Assembly: GCA_015488685.1 (NCBI GenBank) | Contig: WFNH01000049.1 | Span: 1 to 43,571 of the forward strand | Length of the DNA stretch: 43,571 nt | Source of the DNA: Marinosulfonomonas sp. | Lineage (GTDB): Bacteria; Pseudomonadota; Alphaproteobacteria; Rhodobacterales; Rhodobacteraceae | Reading direction: 5' to 3' | In this document: piece after piece, positions 23,246 to 32,079 of the stretch | How the letters are laid out: each line of letters starts with the position of its first letter | How positions within the stretch are numbered: position 1 is the stretch's first letter | The notes under the pieces: model-generated | The model's database searches: none | Told to the model about the DNA's origin: nothing | The model's input: only the letters and a program-made list of their open reading frames with translations | Program-made: the position numbers and the translations under genes

Positions 23246-24457
23246 ATGGACCGCACCGTCTATCGCGAAGTGAAACCGACCCCCGCCATCTGGTTGATGG
23301 CTGTCATTGCCGCTGCATTTATCGGCGCTGCGGGGCTGGCGGTTTTATATATCGAACACCACGGCCATATCGTTACCGGCATGAACAACCAGATCGTCTG
23401 GGGCCTGCCGCATGTGTTTGCAATTTTCCTGATCGTGGCAGCGTCTGGCGCATTGAACGTGGCTTCGATTGCGTCGGTATTCGGCAAGATCGAAAACAAA
23501 CCGATGGCGCGCTATTCAGGCCTGTTGTCGATTGCCTTGCTGGCAGGCGGGCTGGCGGTTCTGGTGCTGGACCTTGGGCGTCCCGATCGGCTGATTGTGG
23601 CAATGACCAAATATAATTTCACCTCGATATTTGCGTGGAATGTTATACTGTATAACGGTTTCTTTGCGGTTGTTGGTGCTTACCTGTTTGTGCAGATGGC
23701 ACGCAATATATCACCAAAAGTGGTTAAATCCGTCGGTACCGCTGCCTTTGTCTGGCGCTTGGCGTTGACCACCGGCACCGGTTCGATCTTTGGCTGGCTG
23801 GTGGCGCGTCCCGGATATGATGCGGCGATCATGGCCCCTCTGTTCATCATTATGTCGTTTTCTTTTGGACTGGCCTTTTTCATTCTGGTTCTGGGCACGA
23901 CATTCCCGCTGACGGGCCGTTACATCGGGCCAAATCTGGTGAAACGTCTGGGTCGGTTGCTGGGCGTGTTCGCCGTGGCTGTGCTGTACTTCACAGCCAT
24001 TCGCCACCTGACCAACCTCTATGCCGCCGAACATGGCGACTTTGAGCGCTTCATTCTGTTCAGCGGCAATATCTACACCAAACTGTTCTGGATCGGGCAG
24101 GTGTTGATCGGTGGTGTCATTCCTGCAGCGATGCTTCTGCGCCATGCCGAGAACACAACCAAGGGGCAGGTAATCCTTGCCTCGGTTCTGATCATTATCG
24201 GCGGCTTTGCCCATCTTTACGGCATCATCATTGGTGGACAGGCCTTCCCGCTGGAAATTTTCCCAATGTACGAGGTCACAAGCACATTCGCGGATGGCCA
24301 GATCAACAACTATACCCCGACCATTTACGAATGGGCGCTGGGTATGGGCGGCGTTGCATTGGCGGTGATGATCGCCGGTATGGGCGTTGTGGCCTTGCGG
24401 ATTTTGCCGATGAACCTGTCGGACAGAAATATTGACCCGACCGAACCCGATTTCTGA
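23246..24457 (+). CDS. dsrP: DsrP NrfD-like membrane subunit
   Basis: A 403-residue integral membrane protein of the NrfD/PsrC family with about ten helices, starting with TPAIWLMAVIAAAFIGAAGLAV and ending with a helix around LGMGGVALAVMIAGMGVVAL. These subunits exchange electrons with the quinone pool and carry no heme. It is the second quinone-interacting subunit of DsrMKJOP, next to DsrM. It starts 17 bp after dsrO with tggaga upstream. Confidence 0.95.
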   Translation: MDRTVYREVKPTPAIWLMAVIAAAFIGAAGLAVLYIEHHGHIVTGMNNQIVWGLPHVFAIFLIVAASGALNVASIASVFGKIENKPMARYSGLLSIALLAGGLAVLVLDLGRPDRLIVAMTKYNFTSIFAWNVILYNGFFAVVGAYLFVQMARNISPKVVKSVGTAAFVWRLALTTGTGSIFGWLVARPGYDAAIMAPLFIIMSFSFGLAFFILVLGTTFPLTGRYIGPNLVKRLGRLLGVFAVAVLYFTAIRHLTNLYAAEHGDFERFILFSGNIYTKLFWIGQVLIGGVIPAAMLLRHAENTTKGQVILASVLIIIGGFAHLYGIIIGGQAFPLEIFPMYEVTSTFADGQINNYTPTIYEWALGMGGVALAVMIAGMGVVALRILPMNLSDRNIDPTEPDF

Positions 24458-24519
24458 TAGGATCGGATTGGTCCGGTTAAAAAAGGCTGGCCCTGCACTT
24501 GTTTGAAAAGGCCTGAGTG

Positions 24520-25887
24520 ATGGCGCGGTTCCTGATATCGGCGGCACATAAATCATCCGGTAAAACCGTGGTCAGCACCGGTTTGGCTGCTGCCCTGTCG
24601 GGGCAGGGCAATGTGGTGCAATGTTTCAAAAAGGGGCCGGATTACATTGACCCGATGTGGTTGGCGGCGGCCAGCGGGCGGCCCTGTTATAACCTTGATT
24701 TCAACACCATGCCGGCGGCTGAATTCACCACGTTGATGTGCGACCGTTCGTGCGGGGCCGACATTGCGATGATCGAGGCCAACAAGGGGCTGTTTGACGG
24801 GGTGCAACTGGATGGCTCGGACGCCAATGCGGCGCTGGCCAAGGTGACGAAAACGCCGGTGATCCTGGTGATTGATACCAACGGCATGACCCGTGGCATC
24901 GCACCGCTTTTGATCGGCTATCAGGGGTTTGATGCAGATGTGAACATTGCCGGTGTGATCCTGAACAAGGTTGGCGGCCCGCGCCACGAAGGCAAGCTGC
25001 GGGCAGCGGTTGAAGCCTACACCGACATTCCAGTGATCGGCGCCGTGGGGCGCAATCCGGCGCTGGATATTGGCGAGCGCCACCTTGGCCTGACCACCCC
25101 GACCGAGACCGACCATCTGGACAGCAAGATCGCGCAGATCGCCGAAATCATCGGCGGGCAGGTCGATCTGGATCAGGTCAGCGCCATCGCCGCAACAGCG
25201 CCCACGCTGGATGCTGCCCCCGCGCTGGTGGTTGATCCCGTATTCAAGGGCTTGCGCATCGCCATCGCGCGGGATCGGGCCTTTGGATTTTACTATGCCG
25301 ATGATCTGGATGCCTTCGCCGCACTGGGGGCCGAACTGGTGCCGTTCAATGCGCTGACTGATACGGCGCTGCCGGATGCGGACGGGCTGTTTCTGGGCGG
25401 GGGCTTTCCCGAAACCCAGATGCAGGGCTTGGCCGAAAACGAAACATTGCGCAAAGACATCAAGCGCGCGCTGGAAGCCGGGATGCCGTGCTATGCGGAA
25501 TGCGGCGGGTTGATGTATCTGTGCCGCTCTTTGGGCTGGAATGATCAGTCCTATCCGATGTGCGATGTGGTGGCGGCGGATGCGGTGATGTGCAAGCGGC
25601 CGCAGGGGCGGGGCTATGTCGAATATACCACCACACCGGCGCACCCGTGGGGGCCGCGCAACGGGCAGACCAAGGCGCATGAATTCCATTATGCGCGGCT
25701 GGATAATCTGGCCGCGGATACGGTGTTTGGCCGTGACCTGACCCGCGGGGCGGGGATTGACGGATCACATGATGCGATTGTCACGGGCAATGTGCTGGCG
25801 GGGTTTTGTCACCAGCGGCACACGCGGGAAAATCCGTGGGTCGAGCGATTTTTGGGATTTGTGCAGCGGGTGAAAACCGGCAAGTAA
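24520..25887 (+). CDS. dsrN: DsrN siroheme amidase (cobyrinate a,c-diamide synthase family)
   Basis: A 455-residue CobB/CbiA-type ATP-dependent glutamine amidotransferase. The P-loop region is AAHKSSGKTVVSTGL (8-22) and the glutamine amidotransferase domain has its nucleophile at Cys328 (YAECGGLMYL), with FLGGGFPE at 291-298. DsrN is thought to amidate siroheme to the siroamide found in DsrAB. A cobalamin function is the alternative but no other cobalamin gene is present. A GTG one codon earlier (24517) is an equally possible start. It is the last gene of the dsr block and ends in a clear terminator. Confidence 0.92.
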   Translation: MARFLISAAHKSSGKTVVSTGLAAALSGQGNVVQCFKKGPDYIDPMWLAAASGRPCYNLDFNTMPAAEFTTLMCDRSCGADIAMIEANKGLFDGVQLDGSDANAALAKVTKTPVILVIDTNGMTRGIAPLLIGYQGFDADVNIAGVILNKVGGPRHEGKLRAAVEAYTDIPVIGAVGRNPALDIGERHLGLTTPTETDHLDSKIAQIAEIIGGQVDLDQVSAIAATAPTLDAAPALVVDPVFKGLRIAIARDRAFGFYYADDLDAFAALGAELVPFNALTDTALPDADGLFLGGGFPETQMQGLAENETLRKDIKRALEAGMPCYAECGGLMYLCRSLGWNDQSYPMCDVVAADAVMCKRPQGRGYVEYTTTPAHPWGPRNGQTKAHEFHYARLDNLAADTVFGRDLTRGAGIDGSHDAIVTGNVLAGFCHQRHTRENPWVERFLGFVQRVKTGK

Positions 25888-25906
25888 TCGTGCGACCAGA
25901 CAACAA

Positions 25907-25937
25907 AAAACCCCGCAGGCAAGCCGCGCGGGGTTTT
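25907..25937. terminator. Bidirectional terminator between dsrN and tusA
   Basis: The arms aaaaccccgc (25907-25916) and gcggggtttt (25928-25937) form a 10-bp stem with an A run on one side and a T run on the other. It can end both the dsr transcript and the convergent dsrE2-tusA transcript. Confidence 0.85.
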
Positions 25938-25962
25938 CCAATTCTTGAACCGTGTAAGGCGT

Positions 25963-26187
25963 TTATGCGCGCTTGATTTCGAACATGTAAACGTCACCTT
26001 CCGAAGAAGAAGACAGCAGTTCGTTACCGGTGTGTGTGCAGAACGCAGCGAAATCGGCAACCGAACCGGGATCGGTCGAGCGGATTTTCAGGATGTCGCC
26101 CTCGGGGATACCTTTCAGCATTTTCTTCGCTTTCAGGATCGGCAGGGGACAGTTCAGACCTTCTGCGTTCAGTTCATGTTCAGCCAT
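25963..26187 (-). CDS. tusA: TusA-family sulfur carrier
   Basis: A 74-residue TusA/SirA-like protein. The active cysteine is Cys13 in the family signature CPLP (GLNCPLPILKAKKML). A second cysteine lies at 50 (AFCTHTG). In sulfur oxidisers TusA takes sulfur from a rhodanese or DsrE2 and hands it to DsrEFH. It follows dsrE2 by 38 bp on the same strand and faces dsrN. The ribosome binding site is aagaggt. No rhodanese gene, often the third member of this cluster, is visible next to it. Confidence 0.93.
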   Translation of the reverse strand: MAEHELNAEGLNCPLPILKAKKMLKGIPEGDILKIRSTDPGSVADFAAFCTHTGNELLSSSSEGDVYMFEIKRA

Positions 26188-26226
26188 TAGTAACCTCTTT
26201 TGTGTTGGAGTATCTTTGTTTGTTGT

Positions 26227-26733
26227 TTAGATAAACAGGTTGATGTCGGTTTTGGATGCAACTTCCATATAAGTCGCCGCCCCACCCAATTCGATCCCGT
26301 CGATCATGTCGTCCGGGGTATATTCAAACAGGTCCAGTGTCATCTGGCAGGCGATCATGCGGATTTCCAGATCGACCGACGCTTCGCGCAGATCCTCGAT
26401 CGAGGCAACGCCTTTTTGCTTCATCAGGTTTTTCATCATCTTGCCAGCAGCGCCACCAACGCCGGGCATCACCGACAGAAGGTTCGGCATGGCCATATGG
26501 CCGCCCATCATCGGCATTTCCATCGCGGCATTGCCAAGGGTGGTAAATTTCAGGTTCAGTTTTTTCTTCAGCAGGGAAAGGCCGTAGAAGGTAAAGAACA
26601 TCGTCACCTTCATATCCATCGCTGCCGCGGTTGTGCCCAGAATGAACGGGGGGTAAGCCCAGTCCAGCGACCCTTTGGTCACGATGATGGACATGCTCTT
26701 TGCATTGTCTGTGCTATCGTCTAACAATTTCAT
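26227..26733 (-). CDS. dsrE2: DsrE2-type membrane sulfurtransferase
   Basis: A 168-residue DsrE/DsrF/DrsH-like protein of the DsrE2 type. It contains the family stretches SIIVTKGSLDWAYPPFILG near the start, a hydrophobic DMKVTMFFTFYGLSLL, a Met-rich middle (GNAAMEMPMMGGHMAMPNLL) and the active-site segment RMIACQMTLDLF with Cys128 or so. This is the only cysteine of the protein. DsrE2 works with TusA in sulfur transfer. The start has gggagga directly upstream. It has its own promoter region on the side of the HAD gene. Confidence 0.9.
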   Translation of the reverse strand: MKLLDDSTDNAKSMSIIVTKGSLDWAYPPFILGTTAAAMDMKVTMFFTFYGLSLLKKKLNLKFTTLGNAAMEMPMMGGHMAMPNLLSVMPGVGGAAGKMMKNLMKQKGVASIEDLREASVDLEIRMIACQMTLDLFEYTPDDMIDGIELGGAATYMEVASKTDINLFI

Positions 26734-26777
26734 TCCTCCCGTTCGTGCGATTATTGTCCGCCTTTTGTATCGCGATA

Positions 26778-26809
26778 ATTGAATATATATTTGCCCGACT
26801 TGTCAAGTC
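26778..26809 (-). promoter_or_regulatory. Promoter and palindrome upstream of dsrE2-tusA
   Basis: On the minus strand TTGACA (26806-26801) is followed after 17 bp by TTCAAT (26783-26778), a possible sigma-70 promoter 45 bp before the dsrE2 start. The -35 box sits inside a 13-bp palindrome gacttg-t-caagtc (26797-26809), a possible operator. Confidence 0.4.
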
Positions 26810-26840
26810 ACACCCTTGTGCGGTTGGGATAATAGCACTT

Positions 26841-27584
26841 TCAGGCGTGTTTTGACAGGATGTGATCCAGTATCTCGATCACACCGCGGGTTGTGGATTC
26901 TTCGGCTGAGAATTCACAAATATCCCGCACCTTTGGCGTGGCGTTGGCGGGGCATAGGGCATGGTGGGCAAAGGATAAAACCGGAATGTCACCAATGCTG
27001 TCGCCAATCGCATAAGTGGCGCTTGGATCTATTCCGTATCGGCTTAGCAGATAGGCCGCACCGGTCTGTTTGCTGATCCCCTTTGGGGCGATGTCGATGG
27101 CGGAAATCGAATAGGTCCAGATCACGTTGAACCCGTCGCATTTGGCCTGATAGGCCTTCATCTGGGCCTCGATCACGGCATTTTCGGCCCCGACGATTCC
27201 CGGTCCGGTTATACTGAGGGCAAAATCCTTGCCCGGTTCCAGAACGTGTTTGTTCCCATCCCCCACCAGCGTTTGCAGATGCAGGCGCAGGCGGGCGATT
27301 TCGGCGCGCTCATCGACGGTAAGCAGGGATATGGCATCGTCCGTTTCCGGATCAAACACCATCGCGCCGTATTCACAGATAAAGGGCGTATGCAGGTCCA
27401 GAACCTGAGCCATGGCTTCGGCATAGGGTTGCGGTCGGCCGGTGCAGAGCGACAGGATCACGCCACGGTCTTTCAAGGTGCGGATGCGCTGGCGCACTTC
27501 GGCCAGTGCGTCCAGATCGAAACCTATGTGTTTGCCGTCATTCAGACAGCCATCAATATCGCAGAAAATAATCGCCTTGGGCAC
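26841..27584 (-). CDS. HAD-superfamily (IIB type) phosphatase
   Basis: A 247-residue haloacid-dehalogenase-like hydrolase. Motif I is FCDIDGCLND (nucleophile Asp9, acid Asp11), motif II is LCTGRPQPY, and motif III/IV appears as KGISKQTGAAYLL and AIGDSIGDIPVL. The large cap between motifs II and III is of the Cof/mannosyl-phosphoglycerate-phosphatase type. These enzymes remove phosphate from small sugar phosphates or similar molecules. It starts with a GTG 4 bp after the stop of the ABC ATPase gene, thus is the last gene of the transporter operon. A phosphatase here fits an importer for a phosphorylated compound. Confidence 0.82.
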   Translation of the reverse strand: MPKAIIFCDIDGCLNDGKHIGFDLDALAEVRQRIRTLKDRGVILSLCTGRPQPYAEAMAQVLDLHTPFICEYGAMVFDPETDDAISLLTVDERAEIARLRLHLQTLVGDGNKHVLEPGKDFALSITGPGIVGAENAVIEAQMKAYQAKCDGFNVIWTYSISAIDIAPKGISKQTGAAYLLSRYGIDPSATYAIGDSIGDIPVLSFAHHALCPANATPKVRDICEFSAEESTTRGVIEILDHILSKHA

Positions 27585-27588
27585 GGGG

Positions 27589-28653
27589 TTATTCCGCCAC
27601 CAGCCGCATTTCCGAGGGGTCCATCATGATCGACACGCTATCGCCCATCGCCAGCGGGTTGGCGGTGGTGTTGCTGATCACGAACAACTGCCCCAATTCA
27701 CCGTCCACTGTATATTGCACCTGATTGCCCAGATAGGCGGCATAGCTGATCACGCCATCAAAGCCCTCATCCGCCGTTTTTGCCTTTAGATGAATCTGGT
27801 GGGGCCGGATCACGATCCGTGCGCCGCCCTTGGGCCGGTCGGTGTTGGGCACGTTCAGCTTTTGGCCCGCAACCACAATATCGGCAGTGTCCCCGTTGGC
27901 CTGCACCACCTCGCAATCAATCAGGTTAGCGTCGCCGATAAAATCGGCGATAAAGCTGGAGTTGGGGCGTTCATACAGATCATGCGGTGTGCCTTCTTGC
28001 GCGATCTCGGCGTCTTTCATCACGATGATGCGGTCCGATACCGCCATTGCCTCTTCCTGATCGTGGGTGACGTACACAGCGGTCAGGCCCAGATTTTGCT
28101 GGATCTGGCGGATTTCCTCGCGCACATGACGACGCAGTTTGGCGTCCAGATTGGACAGCGGTTCGTCCAGCAGCAGCACCTCGGGTTCCAGCACAATCGC
28201 GCGGGCCACGGCGACACGCTGTTGCTGGCCGCCGGACAGCTCAGAAGGCAGGCGCGAGCCGTAACCCGCTAGCCCGACCAGTTCCAGCCCTTCTTCGGCC
28301 TTTTGGTGGGCTTCGTGTTTGGGCATGGATTTCACGGTCAGGCCATAGGCGACATTATCCAGCACCGACATATGTGGAAACAGCGCGTAGGACTGGAACA
28401 CCATCGACACCTTGCGGTAAGTGGCCGACAGATGCGTCACATCCTGTCCGCCGATAATGATGTGCCCTTCGGTGGCTGGCTCTAACCCCGCGATCAGGCG
28501 CAGGGTAGTGGTTTTGCCGCAACCCGACGGGCCAAGCAACGTCACCAGCTTTCCCGGTTCGATCATCAGGTCCAGTTTTTTCAGCGCCGTAACCGCGCCG
28601 TATTTCTTGACAACGCCGTCGAATTGCACCGACCCTGGGGTAATTTTTGTCAT
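27589..28653 (-). CDS. ABC transporter ATP-binding protein (AfuC/FbpC/PotA type)
   Basis: A 354-residue ATPase with Walker A LLGPSGCGKTTTLR (about 36-49), signature LSGGQQQRVAVARAI, Walker B VLLLDEPLSNLD and the switch histidine in YVTHDQEEAM. The C-terminal 110 residues form the TOBE-type regulatory domain. It energises the permease and binding protein encoded upstream on the same strand. The family name alone would suggest iron or spermidine, but the binding protein points to a sugar-phosphate-like substrate. Confidence 0.9.
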   Translation of the reverse strand: MTKITPGSVQFDGVVKKYGAVTALKKLDLMIEPGKLVTLLGPSGCGKTTTLRLIAGLEPATEGHIIIGGQDVTHLSATYRKVSMVFQSYALFPHMSVLDNVAYGLTVKSMPKHEAHQKAEEGLELVGLAGYGSRLPSELSGGQQQRVAVARAIVLEPEVLLLDEPLSNLDAKLRRHVREEIRQIQQNLGLTAVYVTHDQEEAMAVSDRIIVMKDAEIAQEGTPHDLYERPNSSFIADFIGDANLIDCEVVQANGDTADIVVAGQKLNVPNTDRPKGGARIVIRPHQIHLKAKTADEGFDGVISYAAYLGNQVQYTVDGELGQLFVISNTTANPLAMGDSVSIMMDPSEMRLVAE

Positions 28654-28680
28654 CTGTGGTCTCCGGTAAAATATGTCATA

Positions 28681-30867
28681 TCAAGCCGCCTTTTGCACAC
28701 GGTTGCTGCGGCGCAGGGTGCGTTGGCCAATGATCAGTTGCAGCAGGATAATCGCGGTTAGCATGGTGACGATCAACACGGCGGAATAGGCAATCGCGAT
28801 GCCGAATTCTCCGTTTTCAACCCGCCCGACGATAAAGGCCGTGGCCATGTTGTGTCGCGCACTGACAAGGAAAATCACCGCCGAAACCGAGGTAATCGCC
28901 CGCACGAAACTGTAGGTCAGCGCGGCCATGATTGCCGGCCCCATCAAAGGCGCAATCACTCGGCGCACGGTGGTAAAAGAATTGGCCCCAAGGGTGATCG
29001 AGGCCTCGTCCAGCGACGCATCCAGTTGCGACATCGCGGCAATCCCGCCGCGCACCCCGACAGGCATATTGCGGAATACGAAAACGATGATCAGGATGAT
29101 GCTTGTGCCGGTCAGTTCAATAGGCGGGAAATTAAAGGCCAGAATATAACTGACCCCGATCACCGTGCCGGGGATGGCAAAGGACAGCATGGTGCTGAAT
29201 TCGAACGCATCCTTGCCAAAGAATTTCTGCCGCACCAGCAAATAGGCCGTGCCCAGCCCGACAAGGGCCGTCAAAGGCGCTGCGATACTGGCGATTTGCA
29301 GGGTGGTGAAATAGCTGTCCCATGCCACCCCTGACAGGCGCCAGCCATGCGCGGTGTGTTTGATGCCAAAGGCGCGGATATAATGTGCCCATGTGAAGGT
29401 GTTGTCATAGCCCCACAGTTTCACAAAACTGCCAAAGACGATCATGGAATAGACAATTGCAGTAAAGGCGGCCCAGGGCAGGGCGGTGGCATAGGCGGCG
29501 ATTTTGACACCCCGCGACAGGGCGGCGTGTTGGCCTGAATCTGCCTTGCCGGTGACTGTGGCATAAGATTTCTTGCCAACCCATGTGCGTTGCAGCAGAA
29601 AAGCCCCCAATGTCAGGGACAGCAATGCGATCGCAAGGATCGCCGCTTTGGCGGGGTCCGCCACAGTGCCAACAATGGAAAAATAGATTTCGGTCGACAG
29701 AACATTGAAGCGCCCTCCGCCCAGCACCAGAGGGTTGCCAAAATCGGCCAGACTTTCGATGAAGGTTAACAGAAACGCATTCGCCAGCCCGGGCCGCATC
29801 AGCGGGAATGACACATAGCGAAAGGTCTGCCATGCGTTTGCATCCAGCGTCTGGCTGGCCTCTTCCATCGACGGGCTGATGCCCTCGACCACGCCGATCA
29901 GCACAAGGAATGCAATCGGGGTAAAGGATAAGACTTGTGCCAGATAGATCCCGCCAAAGCCATAAATCCAGCGGGTTTTTTCCACTCCGAACAGATCGGC
30001 AAACAGGGCGGTTGCGGTGCCGGTGCGCCCAAACAGCAGGATCAATGCCAGACCGATTACAAAGGGCGGGGTGATGATCGGGATCACGGTCAGCATCCGC
30101 AACAGCGGCTTGGCCTTGAAATCGGTGCGGGTGAAAATCAGCGCAAAAGCCAGCCCCAGCAAGACGGATGTTGTGGCGGTCATGATCGCAAGGATCACCG
30201 AATTGATCGCCGGCCCGCAACTGTGGGTGAAGGTCAGACAGCCCAGCCCCCACAGGTCGGACGAAAAGAAGCGGCTAAGAAAATGGGTAAAGGAAAACCC
30301 GCCGCCTTCGACCCGAAAAGCATTGATCAGAATATGCGATACCGGAAAGAATACAAACACACCGACCAGCGAGATGATCAACCCGATCAATCCGACCACA
30401 AAGGCATCGCCACGCGCCTTGCCCGCCGAAGAAAACGCCGTGGTCAGGATGAACAACAAGGACGCCAGAGTGACCAGAGCACCGGCCCCCATGCCGGCCT
30501 GCCCACCTTCGCCCCCCAGCGCCAAAAAGATGTCCGTCATGAAACGGGGACCAGCGCGAACAACAGCCAATCCCTGCAAGGCGGTCAAAAACAGTCCGAT
30601 GGCTGCAATCGCCACCATTAACCGCGCCTTTTTTACCGGCGTCGGGACCAATGCCAGCACAGCGCCGATCAATATAAAAGCGATTAGCGGGGCGGCCAGA
30701 TACAGGCGGCCCTGTCCCAGAACCTGCGCTAAAGCCGATGCGTCATCGCCTGAAAAAATCCCCGTGATCCAGCCAAATGACCAAAAACCACCATCGGCCA
30801 TATGCCAGGGCAGCAGGCAATATCCAATCGCTCCCACCAAAAGCCAAAGGGCGGCTGTGCGTGTCAT
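28681..30867 (-). CDS. Fused dimeric ABC transporter permease (AfuB/FbpB type)
   Basis: A 728-residue protein with two binding-protein-dependent permease domains in one chain. The first domain follows an N-terminal block of extra hydrophobic helices (about 1-150). Each domain has the cytoplasmic coupling loop: EEASQTLDANAWQTFRYVSFPLMRPG in the first and DEASITLGANSFTTVRRVIAPLMGP in the second. FbpB and AfuB have the same fused layout. It starts with aaaggaac upstream and is 27 bp before the ATPase gene. Confidence 0.9.
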   Translation of the reverse strand: MTRTAALWLLVGAIGYCLLPWHMADGGFWSFGWITGIFSGDDASALAQVLGQGRLYLAAPLIAFILIGAVLALVPTPVKKARLMVAIAAIGLFLTALQGLAVVRAGPRFMTDIFLALGGEGGQAGMGAGALVTLASLLFILTTAFSSAGKARGDAFVVGLIGLIISLVGVFVFFPVSHILINAFRVEGGGFSFTHFLSRFFSSDLWGLGCLTFTHSCGPAINSVILAIMTATTSVLLGLAFALIFTRTDFKAKPLLRMLTVIPIITPPFVIGLALILLFGRTGTATALFADLFGVEKTRWIYGFGGIYLAQVLSFTPIAFLVLIGVVEGISPSMEEASQTLDANAWQTFRYVSFPLMRPGLANAFLLTFIESLADFGNPLVLGGGRFNVLSTEIYFSIVGTVADPAKAAILAIALLSLTLGAFLLQRTWVGKKSYATVTGKADSGQHAALSRGVKIAAYATALPWAAFTAIVYSMIVFGSFVKLWGYDNTFTWAHYIRAFGIKHTAHGWRLSGVAWDSYFTTLQIASIAAPLTALVGLGTAYLLVRQKFFGKDAFEFSTMLSFAIPGTVIGVSYILAFNFPPIELTGTSIILIIVFVFRNMPVGVRGGIAAMSQLDASLDEASITLGANSFTTVRRVIAPLMGPAIMAALTYSFVRAITSVSAVIFLVSARHNMATAFIVGRVENGEFGIAIAYSAVLIVTMLTAIILLQLIIGQRTLRRSNRVQKAA

Positions 30868-30915
30868 AGGGCTGTTCCTTTAGGGCTGAAATGCACTGTC
30901 AAAATCGAATGATCG

Positions 30916-30944
30916 CGGGGCGCACAGGGAAAATATGCGCCCCG
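30916..30944 (-). promoter_or_regulatory. Hairpin between binding-protein and permease genes
   Basis: The arms cggggcgca (30916-30924) and tgcgccccg (30936-30944) form a 9-bp stem with an 11-base loop and no T tract. In ABC operons such a hairpin after the binding-protein gene commonly protects that part of the mRNA and keeps the binding protein in excess. Confidence 0.55.
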
Positions 30945-30957
30945 AAATACGGGTGGT

Positions 30958-31974
30958 TTAGTTACCCGGTTTTACTTCTTTATCCCAACGCGACAGCAAC
31001 CGTTCGCGGGTATCGGTCGCGCCGTATGTGGCGAAATCATAGTCGATCAGCTTGATCGACTCGACAGCCGGCGCTTCGGGCGGGATGGTCGCGTTCGAAT
31101 TGGACGGAATGTTGAACACGCCAACTTGCGGTCCCGCAGATTGGGCTTCGGCGCTCAGAACAAAATTGACCCACTGTTTGGCCTCGTCCAGGTTTTTAGC
31201 GCCCTCGATGATCGAAACGCCGCCAACCTCATAGCCGGTGCCTTCGCAAGGGGATACGATTTTCAGCGGGAAACCGGCACGGGCCAGTTTGACCATGTCA
31301 TGTTCAAACCCGATGGAAATACCGGTTTCGCCACGCGCCACCGCCTTGGACGGGGCCGAGCCGGATTTGGTATAGCTGTTTACGTTCGCACCGATTTCTT
31401 TCAGCAGACGAAATGCGTCATCCTCGCCAAAAATCTGCACGATGGTGGCCAGTTCGGTATAGGCCGTGCCCGAGGAATTCGGGTTTGCCACCTGAATTTC
31501 ACCCTTGTATTGCGGGTCGGTCAGGTCTTTCCAGCAGGCGGGGGGCTTGATGCCTTTTTCCTTCAGGATGTCCTCGTTATAGGCTATGCCCAACACGCCC
31601 AAATGGATGCCAATGGTGCGTCCGCCCGAAATATCGGCCAGATTTTGCGCCCAGCCCAGCAATTCTGACGTATCCGCACCAGATGGCTGTGTCAGCCCTT
31701 CGGCAGCCGCGATCAGATGCGGGTCCCCTGTGCCGCCCCACCAGACGTCGATTTTCGGGTTGCCCGCTTCGGCGCGAACCTGTGCCAGCGTTTCGCCGGT
31801 GGATTTGCGCACCATTGCAACCGAAATGCCGGTCTTGTCCTCGAAATTACCGGCCATCAGGTCGCACCAGTCTTGCTCGTTGCTGCAAACCACATTCAGT
31901 TCGCCAGCATATGCACCACCGGCCGACAATGCGGCGGATAGGGCTAATGCACTAATAAGGATCGTTTTTTTCAT
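30958..31974 (-). CDS. AfuA-like periplasmic substrate-binding protein
   Basis: A 338-residue binding protein with a Sec signal peptide (KKTILISALALSAALSAGGAYAG, cut about residue 23). It belongs to the FbpA-like fold, but features match AfuA, the Actinobacillus sugar-phosphate binder. RKSTGETLAQ places a serine at 58, GFEHDM gives His225-Asp226, and Glu249 lies in the GTGYEVGG segment. As I recall them, the AfuA ligand residues are Ser37, His205, Asp206 and Glu229, a constant offset of about 20. The double tyrosine of iron-binding FbpA is not seen. The mature protein has Cys30/Cys37 and Cys147/Cys243, possibly disulfides. It is the first gene of the operon and faces the two-component genes. 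Confidence 0.85.
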   Translation of the reverse strand: MKKTILISALALSAALSAGGAYAGELNVVCSNEQDWCDLMAGNFEDKTGISVAMVRKSTGETLAQVRAEAGNPKIDVWWGGTGDPHLIAAAEGLTQPSGADTSELLGWAQNLADISGGRTIGIHLGVLGIAYNEDILKEKGIKPPACWKDLTDPQYKGEIQVANPNSSGTAYTELATIVQIFGEDDAFRLLKEIGANVNSYTKSGSAPSKAVARGETGISIGFEHDMVKLARAGFPLKIVSPCEGTGYEVGGVSIIEGAKNLDEAKQWVNFVLSAEAQSAGPQVGVFNIPSNSNATIPPEAPAVESIKLIDYDFATYGATDTRERLLSRWDKEVKPGN

Positions 31975-32079
31975 GATATTCTCCCAAGTATATTGATCGG
32001 AATAACGGTAGCGACTCTGTTATGGGTGCTCCGCGATCATGCCAAGATTAGCAGGCGAAAGGCGGGTTGGCGGGCATGT

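Noticed and set aside
28681-30867. Iron(III) uptake as the function of the ABC system
   Set aside because: The permease and ATPase families allow it, but the binding protein lacks the tyrosine pair of iron binders and matches sugar-phosphate binders instead.
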